Assembly (NCBI GenBank): GCA_021156365.1
Contig: JAJNDK010000001.1
Coordinates: forward strand, 682,001-746,000
Source of the DNA: Bacteroidota bacterium
GTDB taxonomy: Bacteria > Bacteroidota > Bacteroidia > B-17B0 > Aurantibacillaceae
Length of the DNA stretch: 64,000 nt
Reading direction: 5' to 3'
This document shows positions 15,140 to 24,847 of the stretch, piece by piece (the first letter of the stretch is position 1; each line of letters opens with the position of its first letter). The notes beneath the pieces were generated by a model. The model saw only the letters and a list, made by a program, of their open reading frames with translations, ran no database searches and was not told the DNA's origin. Made by a program: the position numbers and the translations under genes.

Positions 15140-17563
15140 TTATTCGGTTCGTAAACTTTTAACGGGATTGGCAACTGCCGCCTTTATTGTATGGAAGCTG
15201 ATGGTAGTAATGGAAATAAACACAGCCGATAAACCAACCAATACAAAGATCAACCAGGTAATAGTGGTGTGATACGGAAAATCCTGCAACCACTTATTCA
15301 TCAGCCACCAGGCCACAGGTGTTGCAATAACAATAGCAATGAGCACCAGTTTCAAAAAATCTTTTGTCAGCAGGTTATTGATACTCGCTACGGAAGCACC
15401 CAAAACTTTACGTACTCCGATCTCTTTGATCCGCTGCTGGGTCATCAGTAAGGCCAGTGCGAACAAACCAAGGCAGGAAAGAATAACTGCTATCACAGCA
15501 GAGATCCCCAATAATATAGACAATCGTCTTTCCCTTTGGTACCAGCGATCCACATTCTCGTCGAGGAAAGACCCCTTGAACTCCTTATCAGGTTGGATCT
15601 CTTTGAACGTCTTTTCGATCAGGCTCATTACCTGTGTAGGATTGTTGCTCTTCGTTTTGATCAGTATATACTGGATATCAAAATCCGTAGTTATCTGCAT
15701 AGTAAGCGGTTCTTTTTTTTCATGGAGAGAATACAGGTGAAAATCAGGGATCACCCCGATGATCGTGTAACGTGGAGCGGCGCTGTCTTCCTCCAGAAAA
15801 GAAAAGCCGATCGGATCTTCCACTCCTAATTGTTTTACCATGCTTTCTGTTACCACCACCGCTCCGGAAGTGTCCGTACCGTATGCTCTGTCGAAATCAC
15901 GTCCTTTAACTGGTACTATTCCCGCTGTTTTTAAAAAATCATAATCAACTGTCATCCAGTTGGTGGAAACATCTTTGCCATTATGCTCAAATCCTTTTGT
16001 CCATTTGGAAATACTTCCGTCTTTGCCCAGACCAAGATTAATAGAAGATCCCGTCATGCTTATAATAGAAGTCTGCGATGCCAGCCTGTTACGAAATTTG
16101 GCAAGCATTCCGCGACCGCTATCACTCTGCACCGGGAAACTGATTACGGCTTCCTTATTGAATCCCAAAGGCATTTCCCGCATATAGCTGAATTGTTTGT
16201 AAGCAATCAGTGTACAGGACATCAGCAGACACGCAATCGTAAACTGGAGGATGATCAGCGAGTTGCGGAACAGGCCCGGTTTCTTTAAGGACACATTCCC
16301 TCTCAGTACACCCGATACGGAAAGCCGCGAAATGACCAGGGCCGGATATCCGCCGGCACACAAAGAAATGATCAATATGCTTAACAGTAGCATTATAATT
16401 GAAGAAGGCTGATAGAAAAAAGACAGGCTGAGCTTAGCGGCAAACAACTGATTAAAGGATGGAAATAAAAATACGGCAGCTATGATCCCGACCAAAACAG
16501 AAGCAACACATATAATGAGACTTTCTCCCCACACCTGCAGGAAGATCTGTTTTCTGCTGGCACCAAGCGATTTCCGCACCCCTACTTCTTTTGTCCGGGT
16601 GAAAGCCCTTGCTATATTGAGATTGATAAAATTGAAGCAGGCAATAGCCAATACCAGGAAACTGATCAGCAAAAGAGTATAGATATAGGTTTTACTCACA
16701 ATACTGTTGCCCGAGCCAATGTTATTATCAAAGTGAATTTCATCCACCGGCAAAAGCCTTAGCGAATTATACATTCCGTTCTCGTCCTTTACATAGCCTG
16801 CCTTTTTCTGCTGTATGGTATCTATTCCAGTGTGCCTGTTAAAAAGGTACGACATGCTTTTTTCCACCGATTGCCGGGAGGCGGTCTTTGACAATTTTAC
16901 ATACACATCGTGATTCCACATATTCCAGTTGTTCTTCTCAGCGGCATAGTCACTTCTAAGCTCGGTACGGGCCAGTACATCGAACTTAAAAGAAGAATTA
17001 GCCGGAAAATCTTTTATCACCGCCGATACAACAAGCTCCTGCGGTTCTTCCTGTACTTTTATCCTCACTGTTTTTCCGATCGGATCTTCTTTACCGAAAA
17101 TACGCGTGGCTGCAGATTCAGTAAGCACCACATTGCCCGGATCCTTTAACGGGCTGGTTTTACTCCCGCTGATAACGGGGGATGCAAGAACTTTTAAAAA
17201 ATCGTCATCTACCAGGTTCACCCGGACATCCAGTTGTTTTCCTTTATACTCCAGGCCTTTGTCATTATATATGTATCGGGTGGCCGATTCTATTAGTGGG
17301 ATCTCCGTTTTAACAGCCGAAGCCACTGGGTATGGCATGCTCGCGTTATCTTCCAGTCCATCAGGGCCCATGGAATGACAATAAACCTTATAGATCCGGT
17401 CTTTATCCGGATAAAAATCATCAAAGGACAATTCGAACCAGGCATTGAGAAAAAGCAGAATGCTGCAAAGAAAAGCCAATGACAATCCAAAGATATTTAT
17501 CCATGAATGCGTCCTGTGTTTTGCAAGATTCCGAATGGCTATTTTAAAATAATTCTTAAACAT
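15140..17563 (-). CDS. FtsX/MacB-type ABC permease 11
   Basis: An 807-residue double-FtsX permease, 11 bp before permease 12. Distinctive points: TM1 reads FGLSLAFLCSILLFLNAWFE; the helix before the first coupling motif has NFINLNIARAFTRTKEVGV where most relatives have LSTARA; and the usual FLGES after that motif is VWGES. The C-terminus is NPVKSLRTE. The first periplasmic domain contains MPYPVASAVKTEIPLIESA. The second holds a glycine-rich LGLGKDGS turn. It is not closely matched to any other permease in the cluster, so it is probably an old member. Confidence 0.93.
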   Translation of the reverse strand: MFKNYFKIAIRNLAKHRTHSWINIFGLSLAFLCSILLFLNAWFELSFDDFYPDKDRIYKVYCHSMGPDGLEDNASMPYPVASAVKTEIPLIESATRYIYNDKGLEYKGKQLDVRVNLVDDDFLKVLASPVISGSKTSPLKDPGNVVLTESAATRIFGKEDPIGKTVRIKVQEEPQELVVSAVIKDFPANSSFKFDVLARTELRSDYAAEKNNWNMWNHDVYVKLSKTASRQSVEKSMSYLFNRHTGIDTIQQKKAGYVKDENGMYNSLRLLPVDEIHFDNNIGSGNSIVSKTYIYTLLLISFLVLAIACFNFINLNIARAFTRTKEVGVRKSLGASRKQIFLQVWGESLIICVASVLVGIIAAVFLFPSFNQLFAAKLSLSFFYQPSSIIMLLLSILIISLCAGGYPALVISRLSVSGVLRGNVSLKKPGLFRNSLIILQFTIACLLMSCTLIAYKQFSYMREMPLGFNKEAVISFPVQSDSGRGMLAKFRNRLASQTSIISMTGSSINLGLGKDGSISKWTKGFEHNGKDVSTNWMTVDYDFLKTAGIVPVKGRDFDRAYGTDTSGAVVVTESMVKQLGVEDPIGFSFLEEDSAAPRYTIIGVIPDFHLYSLHEKKEPLTMQITTDFDIQYILIKTKSNNPTQVMSLIEKTFKEIQPDKEFKGSFLDENVDRWYQRERRLSILLGISAVIAVILSCLGLFALALLMTQQRIKEIGVRKVLGASVASINNLLTKDFLKLVLIAIVIATPVAWWLMNKWLQDFPYHTTITWLIFVLVGLSAVFISITTISFHTIKAAVANPVKSLRTE

Positions 17564-17571
17564 ATATTTTA

Positions 17572-19983
17572 TTATTCAGTACGTAAACTTTTAACAGGAT
17601 TGGCAAAAGCAGCCCGGATCGCTTTGTATCCAACCGACAGCCATGCAATAATAATCGACGACAGGATAGCTATGGCAAACACTCCGAAGCCGATATGGAT
17701 CCTGAATGCAAAATTCTCGAGCCAGGAATTCATAAAATACCAGGCCAGTGGCGCTGCAATCACAAAAGCAATAAGGATCAGCAGGGTAAACTCTTTGGAG
17801 AAAAGGAATACGATACTGCTCACCTTTGCTCCCAACACTTTCCGGATACCCACTTCTTTGGTTTTCTGTACCGCCATAAAAGAGATCAGGCCATACAATC
17901 CAAGGCAGGAAATAAAGATCGCAAGTCCCGCAAATATTTTATACAGCAATGCCATTTGGCTTTCCTGCTGGTAAAACTCTTCGATCGTTTTATCCAGGAA
18001 GGTCGCATTGTACACATATTCCGGAAAATAGCGGTTCCACTTCTGTTGTATCACTTCCTGCGAACGGATTATATTCGAGCTGCTCAGTTTGATAGCGGCC
18101 CGGTAGTACACTTTCTTAAGCGATACGATACCTGTTGGCCGGATAGTCTCCCGGAGTGAATTGGTATTAAAGTCCTTTACTACTCCGATTATCTTTTTCC
18201 AGGGATTGCCTCCCGTACGGAAATTTTTCCCGATCGCATCCTCCGGGCTTTTAATATGGAGCTTTTTCCGAAGGCAATCGTTTATAACATATCCCGTGCA
18301 GGTATCGCTTTTCGCGTAGCCCTGCCCGGCTAAAAATTTCAAGCCAAATGTTTCGAAATAACTTTCATCCGCATATTTCATATACAGGGTAAAATTTTCA
18401 TCCGGCTGATTGTTGTAGGCAAAATTGGTTCCCCAGTTACTGTTGGAAGAAGGAGGATCATTACAGAAGCTCACCTGCTTTACTTCTGCATCGCTTAGCA
18501 GATCCTGTTTAAACGCTGCCAGTTTTTTCCTTGTAATGCTATCATTGTTCATATCCAATACAAGCGTCGCATCTTTATTGAAACCAAGATCAGCATGCCG
18601 CACAAAATCCATTTGCGCAATAGCAACAATGGTTCCGATGATCAGCAATTGAGAAATAGAGAACTGTAGAACTACCAGCACACGTCTGAGCGACAGACCA
18701 CCGATAGTGGAAGAATTGATCCTGTTCTTCAAAGCCAGTACAGGTTTAAAACCCGACAGGATCATGGCCGGATAGATACCAGCCAGCAGGGTTACAGTAA
18801 TCATCGTCAACAGGAAAAAAACAAGTGTTTGAACAGTGAACAAATGCAGGTCTTCCTGCAGAGAGATAACATGTTTGATATACGGTGTGGCCAGCCATGC
18901 TAAAAAGATGGCCAATATGGAAGATATGACCACGAGCACTTTGGTCTCCCCCAACATTTGCCAGAACAACTGTAAGCGGTTACTTCCCAGCACTTTCCTC
19001 ACGCCCACTTCTTTCGACCGGCCTACCGCCTGTGCAGTGGACAGGTTTACAAAATTGATACAGGCCATCAGGATGATCAGGAATGCGATCAGCGACAAAG
19101 TAGTCAGGGACGAACGACTTGTGCTATGATTACCAAGGTTCCCGACCTGTTCATCAAAATGATTTTCGCTTAAAGGACGAAGGAAATTCACCCGTTTATT
19201 GGCATCTTCATTTTTATAGTATTTTTTTGCCAGCGCTTTTAATTGTTGGTCGATCGCTTCTGCCTTGACTGCAGACGGTAATAACATATATACCTGGAAA
19301 TTACTGGTAGTGCTTCCCCAATCAGTTGTGTATCCATACAGCTGATTGTTCTTAAGAGTAGCAAAAGAAGCAACCGCAGTGATCTGGTAATCGCTGTTGG
19401 CAGGAACATCTTCCAGGATCCCCTCCACTGTGTACACCATATCGTTATCCATTTTTACAGATCTGCCGATAGCCTGTTTCCAGTCACCAAAATACCGGTT
19501 GGCAGTGCTGCGTGTCAACACAATGGCATTCGGCTTTGCCAGCACCTTCGGACTACCACTGAGCCAGGTGTAGGTGAACACTTCAAAAAATTCAGGATCC
19601 ATAAAAAACGTGCCCTGCTCTTCCACGAATTTTTTACTTTGTATCGCTTTCCCCGATGGATCCAATACAGCCATCTGGCAGCCAAAATTACAAAAGAGTG
19701 CGCCGGTCTTCACTTGTGGGAGATCCTGGCGGAGTGCTTCCAATGCAGGATATGGCACACCGGGCGTGTAACTCTCTCCGTCTTCACTCTTATCCTGTGT
19801 GATCACATGATAGATGTTGTTGAAGTTGGGCTGGAATTTATCATAACTGTTCTCATACCGAACAACCATAAAAATCAGCAGGCAGGAAGCCATACCCACA
19901 GCCAGCCCGAGGACATTGATCAGTGTATATCCTTTGTGACGGTTTAAATTCCGTAGCGCTGTTTTAAAATAATTCTTAAACAT
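17572..19983 (-). CDS. FtsX/MacB-type ABC permease 10
   Basis: An 803-residue double-FtsX permease. The coupling motifs are GRSKEVGVRKVLGSN and KTKEVGIRKVLGAK; the sequence after the first is QMLGET, a variant of the common FLGES. The first periplasmic domain carries two close cysteines (FCNFGCQ), which could form a disulfide and are not seen at this position in the other permeases. Ends NPVKSLRTE, 8 bp before permease 11. It starts MFKNYFKTALRNLNRHKGYT, giving the usual amphipathic N-terminus before TM1. No close paralogue in the window. Confidence 0.93.
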   Translation of the reverse strand: MFKNYFKTALRNLNRHKGYTLINVLGLAVGMASCLLIFMVVRYENSYDKFQPNFNNIYHVITQDKSEDGESYTPGVPYPALEALRQDLPQVKTGALFCNFGCQMAVLDPSGKAIQSKKFVEEQGTFFMDPEFFEVFTYTWLSGSPKVLAKPNAIVLTRSTANRYFGDWKQAIGRSVKMDNDMVYTVEGILEDVPANSDYQITAVASFATLKNNQLYGYTTDWGSTTSNFQVYMLLPSAVKAEAIDQQLKALAKKYYKNEDANKRVNFLRPLSENHFDEQVGNLGNHSTSRSSLTTLSLIAFLIILMACINFVNLSTAQAVGRSKEVGVRKVLGSNRLQLFWQMLGETKVLVVISSILAIFLAWLATPYIKHVISLQEDLHLFTVQTLVFFLLTMITVTLLAGIYPAMILSGFKPVLALKNRINSSTIGGLSLRRVLVVLQFSISQLLIIGTIVAIAQMDFVRHADLGFNKDATLVLDMNNDSITRKKLAAFKQDLLSDAEVKQVSFCNDPPSSNSNWGTNFAYNNQPDENFTLYMKYADESYFETFGLKFLAGQGYAKSDTCTGYVINDCLRKKLHIKSPEDAIGKNFRTGGNPWKKIIGVVKDFNTNSLRETIRPTGIVSLKKVYYRAAIKLSSSNIIRSQEVIQQKWNRYFPEYVYNATFLDKTIEEFYQQESQMALLYKIFAGLAIFISCLGLYGLISFMAVQKTKEVGIRKVLGAKVSSIVFLFSKEFTLLILIAFVIAAPLAWYFMNSWLENFAFRIHIGFGVFAIAILSSIIIAWLSVGYKAIRAAFANPVKSLRTE

Positions 19984-20016
19984 GTATTCGTTTTTTAATT
20001 TTCATTTCAGAAAGGA

Positions 20017-22413
20017 TCAATCCACTCTTAAATTCTTTACCGGGTTTTCCGAAGCTGCTTTTACCGCCTTTACACCAACAGTCAGGAGAGATAAAAGCAC
20101 TGCAATTATTCCGGGAATGATAAAATACCAGGCATTCAATTCTATGTGATAACTGAAATCCTGCAACCAGCTGTTCATTGCCCACCAGGCAAGGGGTACC
20201 GAAATGATCACTGCTATGATCACCATGCGGATGAACTGCCCGGATAAGCGGCTTACGATATATTGCAAAGGCGCTCCTAATACTTTCAGTATCCCGATCT
20301 CTTTAGTGCGTTGCTGGATCGTGTAAGAAGAAAGTCCGAATAAGCCCATCAGCGCAAGTGTAATGGCAAGTGCCGTAAATATGTTCATCGCTTTCCCCAG
20401 TCGGATCTCAGATTTATACATTGCTTTGTAATTCTCGTCGAGGAACGAATATTCGAAAGGACGATGCGGTGCGATCGTTTTCCATACTTTTTCAATATGT
20501 GGGATCGTTTTGCTCAGGTCCTTTCCCGCCGTTTTTAACAACAAAATATTTCCGTATGTCCCCGGGATCAGGATCAAAGGTTGAATGGGATTATGCAGAG
20601 ATGAAAAATGAAAATCCTTTACCACTGCTTTTACAACACCCGGTCTCGATTCATCCATGAACATTTTTTTTCCAATTGCTTCTTCGGGATTCCAACCCAT
20701 TTGTTTTGCAGCCGATTCATTGAGGATAAAATGAAAATAGTTTTTGGTATAATCTTCATTGCTCACATCTTTTATATCCTGGTCCGAAAGATCGGAACCG
20801 GCTACAATTCCAATATCACAGGCTTTCAGGTATTCCTGATCGACGGTTCCTGCAAACACCGAGAAGACTTTGCCCGGAGGCATTTCCGGGTTGTACATGC
20901 TGTAACCTCCCATGATGTTGCAAGGCTCAAAATCAGCCAGTGAAACATAACGTATATCCGGATCCTGCTTCAGCTCCGTTTTCAACAAGGCCAGTTTTTT
21001 TATTATTCGCTGATCGGCAGGCAAAATGATCACCAGTTCTTTTGTAAATCCTAATTTTTCATTCTGAAAAAAATCCAGCTGCTTTTGCACAATAAAAGCA
21101 CTGATGATCAGGAAAACCGAAATAATGAACTGGAAAACAAAAAGCGATCTGCGAAGTAATAAACCCGATCCGGTATTTTTAAATGCTCCTTTAAGCACCT
21201 TTACCGGCTGAAAAGCTGACAGGATAAAGGCCGGATAAGCGCCTGCAAGAAAACTTATGCAAACAATGATCAGTGCACCGGCTGCGATCAGTGCAGGAGA
21301 CGAAAGATCACTCACAGAGATCTCGCGTCCCATTAAACCATTGAACGCAGGTAAAAGCAAACAGGCCAGTATAAAACTAAGGGAGGCGGACAATAATACA
21401 AGCAGGCCCGATTCACCTATAAACTGCCAGAAAACCTGCCTTTTAAAGGCGCCGGCCACTTTCCGGATCCCTATTTCTTTGGCCCGCTCCACCGATTTGG
21501 CCGTACATAGATTGATGAACGTAAAACAGGCAATAATAAGGATCAACAGCGCCACCGCACCTACGATATATATATACGTAATACTTCCGTTCATTTCAAA
21601 GCCCGGATATTCCGAATACAAATGCACATCCATGAATGGCTCCAGTATATAGGTAAGATAATCGCTGCCGGTAAATTCTCCTTTCATTTCATTTCTCATG
21701 AATGCCCGGATCTTAGGCTGCAACGAACGCACCGCATCTTTATCCTTCAGTAGCAAATAGGTTGTGTAATTTGCATTCCAATACGTAAGTTCTCCTTTTG
21801 CAAAAGACAGTGACGAGAAAGAAGCGATAAAATTATACTTGATTTGCGAGTTAGCCGGGCAATCTTCTACGATCCCTGCAACCAGGTAATCGGTTCCCGC
21901 ACCGGAAACCCGGATCGTTTTCCCTATCGGATTTTCCAGCCCGAAATATTTTTTCGCAACAGTCTGCGATAATACAACTGAATTAGGCGAAGCAAGTGCA
22001 GTTTTTGGATTACCTCCTAACAAACGGAACGAGAACACGTCAAAAAAATTGGAATCTACAAACACAAAGCGTTTTTCCGTAAACAGTTTGTCATTGTACC
22101 GAACTATTTGTTGAGATCCCATCATCTTCACAAAATCCTCTACCTCCGGAAAGTTCTTTTTGAAAGCAGGCCCTACTTTCGTACCTGTGTAATTCCCTTT
22201 ATTGATATTGCCTCCCATGTTGTACTCCATGATAACACGGGCAATACGATCGCCTTTTTCCTGGAATTTGTCGTAGCTCAATTCGTGCCGGACATACAGT
22301 GTGATCAACAGACAGCAAGTGATCCCTGCACTCAGACCCACGAGGTTAATGACAGAATATATTTTATTCTTGTACAGGTTCCTGATAGCTATTTTCAAAT
22401 AGTTTTTAAACAT
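20017..22413 (-). CDS. FtsX/MacB-type ABC permease 9 (subfamily C)
   Basis: A 798-residue double-FtsX permease. The frame is open to 22500, but the start at 22413 (MFKNYLKIAIRNL) matches all paralogues; the extension overlaps the 3' end of permease 8. It shares GPAFKK, VDSNFFDVFSF and GNPKTAL in the first periplasmic domain with permease 5, which defines a loose subfamily C. The second coupling motif is KEIGILKVLGA, with Leu replacing the usual Arg. The C-terminus ENPVKNLRVD departs from the common LRTE. The 33-bp gap to permease 10 is the largest normal gap in the array. Confidence 0.92.
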   Translation of the reverse strand: MFKNYLKIAIRNLYKNKIYSVINLVGLSAGITCCLLITLYVRHELSYDKFQEKGDRIARVIMEYNMGGNINKGNYTGTKVGPAFKKNFPEVEDFVKMMGSQQIVRYNDKLFTEKRFVFVDSNFFDVFSFRLLGGNPKTALASPNSVVLSQTVAKKYFGLENPIGKTIRVSGAGTDYLVAGIVEDCPANSQIKYNFIASFSSLSFAKGELTYWNANYTTYLLLKDKDAVRSLQPKIRAFMRNEMKGEFTGSDYLTYILEPFMDVHLYSEYPGFEMNGSITYIYIVGAVALLILIIACFTFINLCTAKSVERAKEIGIRKVAGAFKRQVFWQFIGESGLLVLLSASLSFILACLLLPAFNGLMGREISVSDLSSPALIAAGALIIVCISFLAGAYPAFILSAFQPVKVLKGAFKNTGSGLLLRRSLFVFQFIISVFLIISAFIVQKQLDFFQNEKLGFTKELVIILPADQRIIKKLALLKTELKQDPDIRYVSLADFEPCNIMGGYSMYNPEMPPGKVFSVFAGTVDQEYLKACDIGIVAGSDLSDQDIKDVSNEDYTKNYFHFILNESAAKQMGWNPEEAIGKKMFMDESRPGVVKAVVKDFHFSSLHNPIQPLILIPGTYGNILLLKTAGKDLSKTIPHIEKVWKTIAPHRPFEYSFLDENYKAMYKSEIRLGKAMNIFTALAITLALMGLFGLSSYTIQQRTKEIGILKVLGAPLQYIVSRLSGQFIRMVIIAVIISVPLAWWAMNSWLQDFSYHIELNAWYFIIPGIIAVLLSLLTVGVKAVKAASENPVKNLRVD

Positions 22414-22423
22414 GGGGTATTGT

Positions 22424-24835
22424 TTATTCGGTTCGTAAACTTTTAACAGGATTGGCATTGGCCGCTTTTGCAGCCTGCAGGGAAACAGTAAGCAAAGCAA
22501 TACATATGGTCAGCACACCGGCGATCAAAAAAGTGATCCATCCGATCTCAATATGGAACGCAAAATTCTGCAGCCATTTATTCATACAATACCAGGCAAG
22601 CGGTGTGGCTATGATAACGGCAATACAGACAAGCTTCAGGAAATCTTTCGAAAGCAGTACACTTATATTTTTAATACTTGCTCCTAACACTTTTCTTACC
22701 CCGATCTCTTTAACACGTTGCTTAATGGTGTAGGAAACCAGGCCAAATAAACCCAGACAGGCAATAAGTACCGCCAATACAGTGAACAGGTTCAGGATCA
22801 CGCGCATATTCTGTTCGCCTTTGAATAATTTATCAAAGTCGTCATCCAAAAACTGGTAATCAAACGGTTCATCCTGTACGATGGAAGACCAGGCTTTCTG
22901 GAGATTTGCCAGTGCCTGCTTCGATTCGCCTGCTTTGATCCGCATAGAAATATTTCCGGTCCAGTCCGGCTGAATGTGAATGATAAGCGGTTCTATCTGT
23001 TCGTGCAGGGATTTATAATTAAAGTCTTTTACCACTCCTATTACATTCCCTTTTTTGCCAAGACCCCAATCTATTTTTTTTCCAATTGCTTTTTGCGGGC
23101 TACCCCAGTTAAAGAACTTCACTGCTGCTTCATTCACAATAAATGCCTGGGTGGGGTCCGTAGACATGGCTTTGGAAAAATCCCTGCCTGCCACCAATTT
23201 TAACTGGTAGGTGTTGAGGAAATTCCCATCGGTACAGATCACACTTTGGGAAGTAATTTCATTTTCAGAAGCGCCTTCCGGCAGCAGGCTGATATTGGAA
23301 ATTCCATTACTGAAACTAAAATCCGATAAGGCACAGGCTAGTACACCATTCTGTCTTTCAAATTCTTTAATGAGCAGATCCTTTTTCTCGTAAGCCTTTC
23401 TTTCCAGTCCTACCTGAAAGATCTGTTCTTTATTGAAACCTATATTTGTATTCTGTACAAAATCTATTTGCTGCATTACCAGGCTGCTACCGATGATCAG
23501 AACGATCGCTATTGTAAACTGAAAAACAACCAGGCCTTTGCGCAACAAAATATCCTGCCAGCTGTGGCGCGTAAGACCTTTCAATGAGCGTATAGGCGCA
23601 AAGGAGGACATCAGTAATGCAGGATAGAAACCGGCTAAGACACCCACTACAACTATTATTGAAAAATAGATAAGCAATAAGGCATTGTTATGAAGCAGAT
23701 CAAAAGAGATCATTTTCCCTGTAAAATTCCGGAAAGGAGAAATAGTTATATACACAAGCAACATAGAGATCACAGCAGCAATAAGCGTAAACAAAACAGA
23801 TTCGCTCAGGAACTGGATGATCAATTGTTTCCTTTCAGCCCCGATCACTTTCCGGAGACCGATCTCTTTGCCTCTTGCAATAGACCTTGCGGTCGAGAGA
23901 TTAATAAAATTACTACAGGCGATCAGCATGATAAGAATGGCCGCCGCTGAAAATATATATATGTAGCTTATATCACTGATCCTGGATGCATCGATCTCCG
24001 CATCCATTTTTGAATGAAGGTGTATGTCTTTTAACGGCTGCAATACAAAATCATAGTATAAACCCGAGGTTTTACGTTCCTCCGCCATTTGCTTATAGGC
24101 AAAAAAATTGATCTTCTTTTGCAGCGCATCTTTGTTTGTGTTCTTTTTTAGCAGGAGGTAAGAAAAATTGCTGTTGTTGAACCAGTTTTCTTCATTTTCC
24201 ATAAACCCCGGGGTTTCTTTATTCATATCAAGAGAAGTGATCTTTGATACAACGCAATCGTATGTCAGGTGCGAAGTCTCCGGAACATCTTTCACAACTG
24301 CAGTAACGGTTAAATTGATCGTATCCGAAAACTGCATGACTTTGCCAAGTGCATGTGTATTGCCAAAACATTTTTTAGCCAACGATTCTGTTAAAACGAT
24401 CGAATACGGTTTATTCAAAGCTCTTTTCAGATTGCCTTCTATCGCCCCACCTCCAAAAACAGTGTACATGCCGGAGTCAGCATAGACAATCTTTATATCA
24501 GCTATTTTTTTATGTTCAAATGAAAGCGCCCTGCCTGAAAACAGGATCCGGGTAAAATCCTCGATCTCCGGAAAGTTCCTTTTCAGAGTTGGCGCCATGG
24601 GAGGCGAGGTCGCCGCCTGTTGCCTGTCTTCCTTAGGCAAATGAAGAATTTCCGTAAGACGATAGATCCTGTCGGTATTTTCATAATGCCTGTCGTAGCT
24701 CCATTCGAATTGCACATAAAGAAATATGACAACGCAGGCAGCAATACCGATAGATAAGCCGGAAATATTGATAAGCGAATACAATTTATTCTTCCATAAA
24801 TTTCGCCAGGCTATTTTAAAATAATTTTTCAGCAT
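22424..24835 (-). CDS. FtsX/MacB-type ABC permease 8 (subfamily A)
   Basis: An 803-residue double-FtsX permease that clearly groups with permeases 2 and 4. Shared features are YIFSAAAILI before the first coupling region, NFINLSTARS, KEIGLRKVIGA, LRKGLVVFQF at TM5, and in the second periplasmic domain NEAAVKFFNWGSPQKAIGKK. It starts MLKNYFKIAWRNLWKNK. It ends NPVKSLRTE 10 bp before permease 9. Cys residues near ATPase-coupling helix 2 (IACSNF) fit the subfamily. Substrate unknown; the close similarity to two other members suggests recent duplication. Confidence 0.93.
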   Translation of the reverse strand: MLKNYFKIAWRNLWKNKLYSLINISGLSIGIAACVVIFLYVQFEWSYDRHYENTDRIYRLTEILHLPKEDRQQAATSPPMAPTLKRNFPEIEDFTRILFSGRALSFEHKKIADIKIVYADSGMYTVFGGGAIEGNLKRALNKPYSIVLTESLAKKCFGNTHALGKVMQFSDTINLTVTAVVKDVPETSHLTYDCVVSKITSLDMNKETPGFMENEENWFNNSNFSYLLLKKNTNKDALQKKINFFAYKQMAEERKTSGLYYDFVLQPLKDIHLHSKMDAEIDASRISDISYIYIFSAAAILIMLIACSNFINLSTARSIARGKEIGLRKVIGAERKQLIIQFLSESVLFTLIAAVISMLLVYITISPFRNFTGKMISFDLLHNNALLLIYFSIIVVVGVLAGFYPALLMSSFAPIRSLKGLTRHSWQDILLRKGLVVFQFTIAIVLIIGSSLVMQQIDFVQNTNIGFNKEQIFQVGLERKAYEKKDLLIKEFERQNGVLACALSDFSFSNGISNISLLPEGASENEITSQSVICTDGNFLNTYQLKLVAGRDFSKAMSTDPTQAFIVNEAAVKFFNWGSPQKAIGKKIDWGLGKKGNVIGVVKDFNYKSLHEQIEPLIIHIQPDWTGNISMRIKAGESKQALANLQKAWSSIVQDEPFDYQFLDDDFDKLFKGEQNMRVILNLFTVLAVLIACLGLFGLVSYTIKQRVKEIGVRKVLGASIKNISVLLSKDFLKLVCIAVIIATPLAWYCMNKWLQNFAFHIEIGWITFLIAGVLTICIALLTVSLQAAKAANANPVKSLRTE

Positions 24836-24847
24836 GCTATGAAGATT